Shown here: one piece after another, positions 1 through 7,221 of the stretch
Layout: each line of letters opens with the position of its first letter
Position numbering within the stretch: position 1 is the first letter of the stretch
Assembly: GCF_023195775.1 (NCBI RefSeq)
Contig: NZ_CP096205.1
Coordinates: forward strand, 1,116,001 to 1,180,000
Direction: 5' to 3'
Source of the DNA: Flavobacterium azooxidireducens
Lineage (GTDB): Bacteria > Bacteroidota > Bacteroidia > Flavobacteriales > Flavobacteriaceae
Length of the DNA stretch: 64,000 bases
Program-made: the position numbers and the translations under genes
Notes under the pieces: generated by a model
Seen by the model: the letters and a program-made list of their open reading frames with translations, nothing else
Databases searched by the model: none
Told to the model about the DNA's origin: nothing

Positions 1-2351
1 ACGATTCACCAATTCGTTTATATGGAATTGTGCCGATTGAAGTCGTCGATAAAAACACCATCCTCGAACCCCAAATCACTATGCCGGAAGTTTTAAAACC
101 GGAAGGAAAAGTCAACATCCGCGTAAGCGAAAAATCAGGAAAAGCAATGACATACACGTTGGCAATTGTGGATGATGGTTTGCTCGATTTAACCCGATTT
201 AAAACCCCAAATGCGTGGAATAGTTTCTACACTCGTGAAGCGTTAGGCGTAAAAACCTGGGATATTTTTGATGAAGTAATTGGAGCCTACGGCGGAAGAA
301 TCAACCAAGTGTTCAGCATAGGTGGTGACGAAGATTTGGGCGGAAGCAAAGCCAAAAAAGCCAATCGTTTTAAACCGGTGGTGATGTATTTTGGCCCATA
401 CAAATTAGAAAAAGGAAAATCGCAAACGCATAAAATTACGATGCCAAACTATGTCGGTTCAGTCCGAACTATGGTTGTAGCCGGAGATGTAAATTCGAGT
501 GCGTACGGTTCAGCTGAAAAAACAACACCGGTTAGAAAACCGTTGATGGTCTTAGCTTCATTACCACGAAAAATTTCTCCAACTGAAAAAGTAACGTTGC
601 CGGTAACGATTTTTGCAATGGAACCACAAGTAAAAAATGTTTCATTACAAATCAAAACCAACAACGGAATTCGAGTAATTGGAAAAACTTCCCAAAGTTT
701 ATCATTCGCTCAACCGGATGAAAAAATGGCGTATTTTGAGTTGGAAGTAGGCGAATTAACCGGATTGGCAAAAGTGCAAGTCATCGCCACTTCCGGAAAT
801 GAAAAAGCCACTTACGAAGTCGAACTCGATATAACAAATCCAAACCCGATTACGAATGAATTTACCGATATTGTCTTAGAACCTAATAGTTCAAAAACAA
901 TCGATGTTGCAACCTTCGGTGTCGCCGGAAGCAACAAAGCTCAATTGGAAGTTTCGTCTTTCCCAACCATCGATTTTAGTAGAAGATTACAATATTTAAT
1001 CCAATATCCGCACGGTTGTTTGGAGCAAACCACGTCGAGTGTTTTCCCGCAATTGTATTTGGCTGATATTTTCGATTTAGACCAAAACCGTAAAAACGAA
1101 ATTCAGAAAAACATCAAAATCGGAATCCAAAAATTAGGCGGTTTCCAAATTTCAAATGGCGGATTCTCGTATTGGAGCGGACAAAATTATGCCGACGATT
1201 GGAGTTCATCCTACGTGGGTCATTTCCTCATTGAAGCCGAGAAAAAAGGCTATGTTTTACCCATCAATTTCAAATCAAAATGGATTGCCTATCAACAAAA
1301 AGCGTCCAAAGAATGGCGTTTGAACAAAGGCTATCACAACGATTTTGCTCAAGCCTATCGTTTGTACACCTTGGCTTTGGCGGGTTCGCCCGATATGGCT
1401 TCAATGAACCGTTTGCGTGAAACCACCGGAATTTCTAACGAAAGTAAATTGCGTTTGGCTGCTGCCTATGCGTTGGCCGGACAAAAACAAGCCGCTCAAA
1501 CACTATTCAATCAAAGCAAAATTGATGAAACGAACCAAAATCATTACTATTATTACGGTTCGCCAGAACGAAATAAAGCGATGGCTTTGGAAACTTTATT
1601 GCTAACAGGAAACAAACAAAGAGCCTTCAAAATGGCGACCGATTTGGCTAAAAATATGGCTTCCGATCAATGGATGAGCACCCAAACCACGGCTTATTGT
1701 TTATATGCAATGTCAAAATTTGCTCAACAAAACGGCGGAAAAGGCGTAGAAGTAACGTATTCTTTAAACGGAAAATCGCAAACCATCACAACTGCAAAAT
1801 CATTGGCAAACCGAAATTTAGAAATCAAAAACGGAAGCAATTCCATCACCATCAAAAACACCAAATCCAACACGTTGTATGTGCGAGTACTCACGAGCGG
1901 CATTTTGCCAATCGGTCAAGAAAAAGCGATGCAAAGTAAATTGTTTACCAATCTAGTCTTTAAAAACCGAAGCGGAGCACCAGTCAGCGTATCAAAAATC
2001 GCTCAAGGAACCGAGTTTATTGCCGAAATAACCATCCGAAACCAAACCAACGAACGTGTAGAAAATCTGGCATTAACACAAATTATCCCATCCGGATTTG
2101 AAATTGTGAACACTCGGTTTACCGATTTTGGCAGTTTTGGCAACAACATAGCCGACCACATCGACATCCGCGACGATCGCACCAATTTCTATTTTGGCCT
2201 CAAAGCCAACGAGTCCAGAACGTTCCGAGTGCTGTTAAATGCGTCCTATTTGGGCAACTATTACCTGCCCGGTATGCAAGCCGAAGCGATGTACGACAAC
2301 ACGTATGCGGCACGAACATTGGGTCAATGGGTGGAAGTGGTGAAGGAGTAG
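1..2351 (+). CDS. Alpha-2-macroglobulin family protein, C-terminal part (5' end outside window)
   Basis: The reading frame is open to the first base, so the gene starts upstream; a GTG at 30 is only an internal codon. The product is the C-terminal part of a bacterial alpha-2-macroglobulin, a periplasmic, usually lipid-anchored, protease trap. The thioester motif CLEQ is present (Cys codon at 1017, Gln codon at 1026), preceded by PHG as in the family, so the trap should be able to bind proteases covalently. Downstream are the alpha-helical toroid (about 1050-1700) and the receptor-binding-like beta domain. In many bacteria this gene is next to pbpC, and both are thought to act on cell-envelope defence and repair. 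Here pbpC lies about 4.9 kb downstream, past two insertion sequences. Family assignment is firm; the exact role is inferred. Confidence 0.9.
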   Translation, partial: DSPIRLYGIVPIEVVDKNTILEPQITMPEVLKPEGKVNIRVSEKSGKAMTYTLAIVDDGLLDLTRFKTPNAWNSFYTREALGVKTWDIFDEVIGAYGGRINQVFSIGGDEDLGGSKAKKANRFKPVVMYFGPYKLEKGKSQTHKITMPNYVGSVRTMVVAGDVNSSAYGSAEKTTPVRKPLMVLASLPRKISPTEKVTLPVTIFAMEPQVKNVSLQIKTNNGIRVIGKTSQSLSFAQPDEKMAYFELEVGELTGLAKVQVIATSGNEKATYEVELDITNPNPITNEFTDIVLEPNSSKTIDVATFGVAGSNKAQLEVSSFPTIDFSRRLQYLIQYPHGCLEQTTSSVFPQLYLADIFDLDQNRKNEIQKNIKIGIQKLGGFQISNGGFSYWSGQNYADDWSSSYVGHFLIEAEKKGYVLPINFKSKWIAYQQKASKEWRLNKGYHNDFAQAYRLYTLALAGSPDMASMNRLRETTGISNESKLRLAAAYALAGQKQAAQTLFNQSKIDETNQNHYYYYGSPERNKAMALETLLLTGNKQRAFKMATDLAKNMASDQWMSTQTTAYCLYAMSKFAQQNGGKGVEVTYSLNGKSQTITTAKSLANRNLEIKNGSNSITIKNTKSNTLYVRVLTSGILPIGQEKAMQSKLFTNLVFKNRSGAPVSVSKIAQGTEFIAEITIRNQTNERVENLALTQIIPSGFEIVNTRFTDFGSFGNNIADHIDIRDDRTNFYFGLKANESRTFRVLLNASYLGNYYLPGMQAEAMYDNTYAARTLGQWVEVVKE

Positions 2352-2378
2352 CGTTTTAAACTACTAATTGAGCATTGT

Positions 2379-2555
2379 GTCATTTCGACGATAGGAGACC
2401 CGAGCGAAGCGAACAGGCGAAGCAAATCACATAAAGTTGGTAAAGACAAAGTATTTCACCCAATTTTGTCATTCGCAAAGTGTGTCATTTCGACCAAAGG
2501 GAGAAATCACATAAAGTAGGTCAAGACAAAGTATTTCACCCAATTTTGTCATTCC
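2379..2555. repeat. REP-like intergenic repeat cluster with a 51-bp direct repeat
   Basis: Two near-identical stretches, 2424-2474 and 2504-2554, form a direct repeat with an 80-bp period. Between and before them are degenerate copies of a repeat whose core reads GTCATTTCGACCAAAGGGAG (2482-2502) on this strand. The same family appears inverted at 3803-3831 on the other side of the insertion sequence. The second direct repeat runs straight into the IS end, so the IS inserted inside this cluster. No gene is visible here. Confidence 0.7.
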
Positions 2556-2560
2556 GATTT

Positions 2561-3580
2561 CTATGATAAAACCAAATTTTTTTGATAAGGAATTTGGTTT
2601 TTAATTACTGCAAAAACCCTATGTATTATTTTGTTTCTAACTGCATTTATAACGCTCATTTTATTTTTACCTTCTTCTACTTTTCGAAGATAATAATTTC
2701 TTAAGTCATTATCATTCCTAATAGCACTCATCGCTCCTAGATGCAAGACACTTTTAACTGTTTTATCAGCAAGCCTTGACACTCCGGATCTTCGCTTTAT
2801 TGATGTGCCTGACTGAAAATCAAAAGGAACAACTCCGCTATAACAGGCCATTTTCCTTGGATCTGTTATAGTTGTAAACCCTTCCGTTTTTGCCAAAATA
2901 ATCCAAGAGAGTACTTTGCCTACACCAGGAACAGATTTCATCAATTGATAATTATTTTTTAATTCTGATTCACTAGAGATAACTTCTTCTATACTTTTTT
3001 CTATGTTTTTAATTTGAATATCAATACTCTTAACAAGTTGCAAATTTAATTTCAGCAATTCCTTGTCCATATTAATTCCTTTCATCAGTTTGTAGTCATC
3101 CTGCTGGCTCGTCAATTGTTTTCTCATTTTTATTCTTGCTGCTCTTTCTGTAAGCAGTACTTTAATTTTTCTGATTGTCAAGGATGAAGGTTTCCATTGT
3201 GTAATTTCTTGATGGTTCTTCTCGATAAAATTACAAATTCGAAGTGCATCAACCTTGTCATTTTTTCCTCTTGTAAGGCCCATACTCTTCTTTAAGTGTA
3301 AGGGTGATATGATATAAACTTTAAAGTTGTGAGATTCCAAGACCTGCAACAAATTCCAATTATATTTACCCGTATTTTCCATAGCTACAATAGGATAGCT
3401 AGTAGAATAAATTTTAAAAAAACGCTTAATACTCTGTACTTTGTTTTCAATAGTAAAATAGGAAACTTTTTCATCTTTGATACAAATGTCTAAAGTCTTC
3501 TTACTGATGTCAATGCCAATAATAATGTTTTTCATAACTTTGCTTTTAACGTTAAACAAGTGATTTGAGAAATTCATCAT
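2561..3580 (-). CDS. IS110-family transposase (copy A)
   Basis: This 339-residue protein is a DEDD recombinase. The N-terminal RuvC-like domain shows GIDISK (first Asp), MENTG (Glu) and RGKNDKVDA (Asp pair). A coiled-coil segment links it to the C-terminal Tnp domain with the conserved segments VPGVGK, CYSGVVPF and QSGTS; the last probably carries the catalytic serine. It differs from the copy at 55903 by two residues, Gln/Pro before WKPSS and Glu/Asp in the SES-LKN segment, so both may be active. The start chosen has AAGGAG just upstream; Met16 (MKNIIIGID) is an alternative that keeps all catalytic residues. IS110 enzymes are guided by a bridge RNA encoded in the element's non-coding end. 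Confidence 0.95.
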   Translation of the reverse strand: MMNFSNHLFNVKSKVMKNIIIGIDISKKTLDICIKDEKVSYFTIENKVQSIKRFFKIYSTSYPIVAMENTGKYNWNLLQVLESHNFKVYIISPLHLKKSMGLTRGKNDKVDALRICNFIEKNHQEITQWKPSSLTIRKIKVLLTERAARIKMRKQLTSQQDDYKLMKGINMDKELLKLNLQLVKSIDIQIKNIEKSIEEVISSESELKNNYQLMKSVPGVGKVLSWIILAKTEGFTTITDPRKMACYSGVVPFDFQSGTSIKRRSGVSRLADKTVKSVLHLGAMSAIRNDNDLRNYYLRKVEEGKNKMSVINAVRNKIIHRVFAVIKNQIPYQKNLVLS

Positions 3581-3757
3581 AAGCTCAACTCCTTAATAAT
3601 GGGTCTGGTTCCCTAATTTCTATTTGAGTCTTTGATGAAAAGGGAAGCTAAAGTCTTAATCGAAATATGAGTAATTAACTCTGACGCAGGAATAGTGTAC
3701 TTTTGCTTCCTTTCTCAATCATAAATTTATTGATTTTTTCTAAAAACAAATCTAAAG
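3581..3757 (-). ncRNA. Candidate bridge RNA in the left end of IS110 copy A
   Basis: This 177-nt non-coding end lies upstream of the transposase, where IS110-group elements encode the bridge RNA. The sequence matches the left end of the second copy (55726-55902), where the fold is described. A long stem of GGAAGC/GCTTCC flanked by AAAGT/ACTTT and GAAA/TTTC, with bulges, closes a loop of about 44 nt. Expression and true RNA ends cannot be seen from sequence. Confidence 0.5.
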
Positions 3758-3802
3758 GACGAAGGAGGAATCTCAAAAAATAATGATTGTCAATAAGCGT
3801 TA

Positions 3803-3831
3803 TGTGATTTCTCCCTCTGGTCGAAATGACA
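3803..3831. repeat. REP-like repeat unit
   Basis: The unit has the core ATTTCTCCCTCTGGTCGAAA and is the reverse complement of the unit at 2480-2508. It is related to the IS110 target reconstructed from both copies (GATT-Y-CTCCTTCGTC joined to GGAATGACAA). IS copy A is thus bracketed by members of its own target family. Confidence 0.65.
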
Positions 3832-3854
3832 CAGCACTATAAATAGTATTAATA

Positions 3855-4015
3855 TGAAGCCAATCCCGCTTTCCATTCCAAGCTTGTTTGCCAAAGCTGT
3901 TTTTTCTAAGCCGCCCCAAGAGCTTCCTCTGGTCGCTTTGGGTCAGCAAGAAAAAATCAGCTTTGGCGGCTCAAGGCTTTCCATTGCAATCGGGGCTAAG
4001 GGGTTGGTGCAATAA
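3855..4015. repeat. Structured intergenic element with a 17-bp stem
   Basis: A 17-nt arm (3891-3907) pairs with 3949-3966 with only one bulged base. The stem closes a 41-nt loop that contains a second, weaker pairing of CCCAA with TTTGGG. Outside the stem, GCTTTCCATT occurs twice as a direct repeat (near 3868 and 3977). The stretch is more GC-rich than its surroundings and has no open frame of note. It looks like a dispersed palindromic repeat of the kind common between flavobacterial genes; other copies would have to be found elsewhere in the genome. Confidence 0.6.
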
Positions 4016-4043
4016 AAAGAATACAAATAAAATGCAATAAATT

Positions 4044-4784
4044 ATGAAAAACCTTTTCATTCTTATTTTACTAATTCTTTCGATTTCCTGTCAAAAAAAG
4101 GAAATTGAACCGCCACTATTTTGCGAAAATGAACTCCAAATATTCAAAACATTTGATTCGTTACCAAAAACCAATTTTTCAATAGTAGATTTCAGGGACG
4201 ATTATAAAACTAAGTTAGATAGTTTGTTTAGAAATTCAGAATCTGGGTATGCATATTTTATTTTAAATTTAGAATTATCAGAAGATGTGAAAATCCCATT
4301 GGCTTTTCATTCTCGAAATTTAGAATTTGATGAAAATCCAGCACTTATTTCACTCAGAAATTTTTGTCATATTTATTTATCAGACAAGGATTCAATCTAT
4401 GTGCAATCCGAAAACAAAAGCTTAAATCAAGTCGGTCAAAGTATTGAAGATTTTTACTTTGAAAGAGGAGAAGATAATTTTCAATCTATAATTATTACTT
4501 TTTTTTGGGATAAGAAAGTTAATAAAAGTCTTTTAAAAGAATTGATTTTGGAAACTCTAAAAGGATATGCCGGATTTTTAAATAAACAAGCATATATAAA
4601 GTTTGGAAAGTTAGTTTGCGATTTGTCTAAAGAAGAGTTAGAATTACTTTCAGAAGAAATTCCATTTCACATAAGAACAGATTTTTCAGAGAATTATGAT
4701 GATTTTAAAAGTGATTTTTCGCCATATCATTCTCCGCCACCTCCGCCATCTCCAATAGAAGAAAACAATGATGATAATTTGTAG
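4044..4784 (+). CDS. Predicted lipoprotein of unknown function
   Basis: The 246-residue product begins with a short basic and hydrophobic leader ending in LSISC, a lipobox with Cys16, so it should be lipid-anchored in the envelope. The rest is acidic and shows no domain I recognise. It ends in a low-complexity tail with a run of prolines (PPPPPSP) and an acidic end. It is the first of three AT-rich unknown genes lying between the two IS110 elements, with codon use richer in A/T than the macroglobulin and pbpC genes outside. The group looks recently acquired. Function cannot be assigned. Confidence 0.75.
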   Translation: MKNLFILILLILSISCQKKEIEPPLFCENELQIFKTFDSLPKTNFSIVDFRDDYKTKLDSLFRNSESGYAYFILNLELSEDVKIPLAFHSRNLEFDENPALISLRNFCHIYLSDKDSIYVQSENKSLNQVGQSIEDFYFERGEDNFQSIIITFFWDKKVNKSLLKELILETLKGYAGFLNKQAYIKFGKLVCDLSKEELELLSEEIPFHIRTDFSENYDDFKSDFSPYHSPPPPPSPIEENNDDNL

Positions 4785-4816
4785 TTAAATGTTATATTCA
4801 ATATTAAAATGTATAA

Positions 4817-5314
4817 ATGATTAAAAAAATAACAATAGTGGTCTCTGTTTTAATTTTACCTTTCATTTTTTGTTTTTTGATTTACATTCAAATTTCTCAA
4901 ATAACAAAAACAAAAGATCAATTTAATGTAAATGAAGGAAAAGTTGAAAGTTTTGGCATTACATTAAAGACATACAAAGGTGGGCAAAGATCTCCAAAAA
5001 CTGTAAGTGAGGTTTTTTACATCAAGTTAAAAAATAATGAGACAACTTTTTCTTATTTTAATAGAAATGAAAATGAATATGTACGATTGAAAGAGAAAAT
5101 AAAAAGCGGTGACGCTGTTAAGGTTTACAATGAAGGATATAATGCATCACAAAATACCATCGATATTATTCAACTTGAGAAGAATCACGAAATTCTAATT
5201 AATAAATCTGAATTCGATTATAATGCTTATATTTTATTGATTTTATTTTCAGTTTTTTTAATCTTATATTTTTATATACCATATAAGTATATCTATTTGA
5301 AATCTAAAAAATAA
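4817..5314 (+). CDS. Predicted membrane protein of unknown function
   Basis: This 165-residue protein has one hydrophobic segment at about residues 6-28 and another at about 136-156. Between them lies a polar domain of about 105 residues that would sit on one side of the membrane, and the protein ends in a short basic tail. The architecture recalls DUF3592-type proteins, but the resemblance is only general and I do not assign the family. It follows the lipoprotein gene by 32 bp on the same strand, so the two may be cotranscribed. It is very AT-rich and flanked by IS elements. Confidence 0.7.
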   Translation: MIKKITIVVSVLILPFIFCFLIYIQISQITKTKDQFNVNEGKVESFGITLKTYKGGQRSPKTVSEVFYIKLKNNETTFSYFNRNENEYVRLKEKIKSGDAVKVYNEGYNASQNTIDIIQLEKNHEILINKSEFDYNAYILLILFSVFLILYFYIPYKYIYLKSKK

Positions 5315-5394
5315 TATTCTCTAAAGTCTCTAACTTTAAACCATATTATTAAAAACTTTAGATTTTAATAATTTCTAACTTTGAACATGATTTT

Positions 5395-5760
5395 ATGAAA
5401 CAATATTACAAAGAATATAATTTTATTGATTGGACAAATCTCTATGCTGATATAAGAAGAGATATTCAGAATAATTATTGGACTCCTTTTGAACCCAATA
5501 TTGGAGAAAATACTCGCAAGTTAATTTTGGATGAATTCATCAGGTCAATAGGTGATGAATTTTATTTATGTGAGTTTGGATATTTTTCTCATTATGTAAT
5601 TGGAATCAAATACATACCAAAAGTTTCTAGAAGGAAAGTTCCAAATGATTTTCATGGAATAATAATAAATAAAGGAAAAATTATCGAACAGATGGGTAAT
5701 GATATAATTAAGGTTAATTGGAGACACTCAGGAACAGAGTTAATAACAATTATCACATGA
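5395..5760 (+). CDS. Hypothetical protein
   Basis: This is a 121-residue soluble protein rich in aromatic residues, with no signal peptide and no recognised domain. The N-terminal half is helical and charged. The C-terminal half has an alternating pattern (GIKYIPK, HGIIINKGKII) typical of beta strands. It is third in the AT-rich trio between the IS110 elements, 80 bp after the membrane protein gene. Size and setting would suit a small immunity-type or cargo protein, but nothing in the sequence proves that. Confidence 0.6.
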   Translation: MKQYYKEYNFIDWTNLYADIRRDIQNNYWTPFEPNIGENTRKLILDEFIRSIGDEFYLCEFGYFSHYVIGIKYIPKVSRRKVPNDFHGIIINKGKIIEQMGNDIIKVNWRHSGTELITIIT

Positions 5761-5930
5761 TTTAGAAAAACCCCATTGATAACTATGGTTTAAGCAAATA
5801 AAAAATGTTAATTTTTTCATTGATATTTTGAGAATAATTCAATAAATTTGATTTAGGAAAAACACAAGTCTTGCGAAGGGGAAGAGAGTTTTTATCTTTT
5901 CCCTTTCAAAAGAAAATATGTTTTTAAAGT

Positions 5931-6932
5931 TTAAGCTATTTGTCTTTTCTCGTACATTTTATCTTCTCTGATACAAGCACAAACTCGATGTATTAATTTG
6001 TTTCTAACATTGTTTAATACAAGCATTTTATTTTTCCCTTCAGCAACTTTTCTTTGATAGTATTCTTTTATCTCAGAATCGTAAGTCGCAGCACAGAGAG
6101 CACATAGATGTAATTGCTTTTTTAATTTTTTATTTGCCATATAATGGACTTTAGGTTTTGCCCTGACTGATTTACCCGAAGTGTATTCAAATGGAACTAC
6201 GCCTGCATAACAAGCCAATTGCCTTGGATTTGAATATAGCGTAAATTCATTAGTAAAACATATTAAAAACAAAGCAGTTATTTTACCTATTCCTGGAACT
6301 GATGTAGCTTGATTGAAAATTTTATTGATATTTTCATCTTCTATTATTAGTTCATCTAATTGCTTTTCAATTTTTTTTAAATCTTCTTCAATTCCTTTGA
6401 TAGTATTTTTTTGAAATTTGTCTAACAATTTTGATAGTTCTAAATCGAAAGTTTTAAGTTCTTTAACATTACGAATCAAACAAGCTTTAGTAGTGGTTAA
6501 TTTATCTCTAAGAGAAAGTAGTTTTCTAATCTTCTCTACAGACATACTAGGTGCTTTATAAATAGTTGCTTCATCAGCATTTTTCATTGCATAATAGGCA
6601 ATTCTTTCAGCATCAACTTTATCATTTTTTCCACGTTGAACTCCTATACTTCGTATAATTTTAAGAGACATTTCAACCCAAAGCGAGAAGTTATAACCCG
6701 TCAAATACTTAATAATTAACTTACTATACATCCCTGTATGCTCTAAACATACAAGTGTGTTATCAAACGTTGCGTCTTGATCTTTAAGCCACTTGCATAG
6801 TGACCTAATCCCTTTGAAATCATTAGTGAATTGATTGTGAAATGTTTTCTTGTTATTACCATTCAAAATCACAACAGCATCAAAATATTCTTTTGATACA
6901 TCAATACCTAAAAAATGTTTAAATTTGTTCAT
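5931..6932 (-). CDS. IS110-family transposase (second type)
   Basis: The 333-residue protein has the full set of IS110 motifs. These are GIDVSK (Asp), LEHTG (Glu) and RGKNDKVDA (two Asp) in the RuvC-like half, and VPGIGK, CYAGVVPF and TSGKS in the Tnp half, with a long coiled-coil linker between. It is full length with no frameshift, so the element may be active. It shares the general layout but not close identity with the transposases at 2561 and 55903. Upstream lies a non-coding end of 217 bp holding a strong stem-loop. Confidence 0.93.
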   Translation of the reverse strand: MNKFKHFLGIDVSKEYFDAVVILNGNNKKTFHNQFTNDFKGIRSLCKWLKDQDATFDNTLVCLEHTGMYSKLIIKYLTGYNFSLWVEMSLKIIRSIGVQRGKNDKVDAERIAYYAMKNADEATIYKAPSMSVEKIRKLLSLRDKLTTTKACLIRNVKELKTFDLELSKLLDKFQKNTIKGIEEDLKKIEKQLDELIIEDENINKIFNQATSVPGIGKITALFLICFTNEFTLYSNPRQLACYAGVVPFEYTSGKSVRAKPKVHYMANKKLKKQLHLCALCAATYDSEIKEYYQRKVAEGKNKMLVLNNVRNKLIHRVCACIREDKMYEKRQIA

Positions 6933-7149
6933 AAGAAAAGTTTTAAAAGGTTAGCAACCAAACATTGAATACAATCACAACCTTAATAATAGGCCTAAAT
7001 GCCTGAATAACTATTTGATGCTTATTCAATATAAACTGACAAAGTCCTAATCTGGGGATAGACCTTAAATTCTTGCCACCGAACTGGTTCACTTTGTCAG
7101 TTTGGTTGTTAATCTAAAATTACGAAATTTTCAATGAACAAATCTAAAG
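6933..7149 (-). ncRNA. Candidate bridge RNA in the left end of the second IS110 element
   Basis: This non-coding end contains a perfect 13-bp inverted repeat, AAACTGACAAAGT at 7033-7045 and its complement at 7091-7103, closing a 45-nt loop. Position, stem length and loop size match those of the copy A element although the sequences differ, which suggests a conserved RNA architecture. The loop carries CCGAA (7079-7083), which also occurs in the flank just outside the element (7155-7159); a 5-base match alone is weak. Confidence 0.5.
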
Positions 7150-7221
7150 GCTCTCCGAAGTCTCTGAATTCGGAGTTTATAGTTTTGATAAATATGAATA
7201 ACAAAAATTAGTTTTAATTCA

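Larger units (their letters stand above)
2556..3757 (-). mobile_element. IS110-family insertion sequence, copy A (1202 bp)
   Basis: The limits come from comparison with the copy at 55726-56927. Both copies are 1202 bp, differ at only a few bases, and lack terminal inverted repeats, as usual for IS110. Outside the left end (3758 and up, minus strand) both are preceded by GAGATT-Y-CTCCTTCGTC. Outside the right end (2555 and down) both are followed by GGAATGACAA. The two copies therefore used the same target in the same orientation. The transposase stop codon lies only about 5 bp from the right end, and the long non-coding end is upstream of the transposase, as in the IS110 (not IS1111) group. 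Exact ends could be off by one or two bases. Confidence 0.88.
5931..7149 (-). mobile_element. IS110-family insertion sequence, second type (minimal extent)
   Basis: The element contains a transposase of the same family as copy A but clearly different in sequence. The end upstream of the transposase stops with the same 13 bases as copy A (AACAAATCTAAAG, 7137-7149; copy A 3745-3757), which fixes this end. The other end cannot be fixed because there is no second copy in the window; it lies somewhere below 5931. Directly outside 7149 is a small inverted repeat, CTCCGAA at 7153-7159 and TTCGGAG at 7169-7175, which may belong to the target. Confidence 0.75.

Noticed and set aside
1417..1939. Plus-strand frames inside the macroglobulin gene
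   Set aside because: They are in a shifted frame over well-conserved toroid sequence and have no supporting features.
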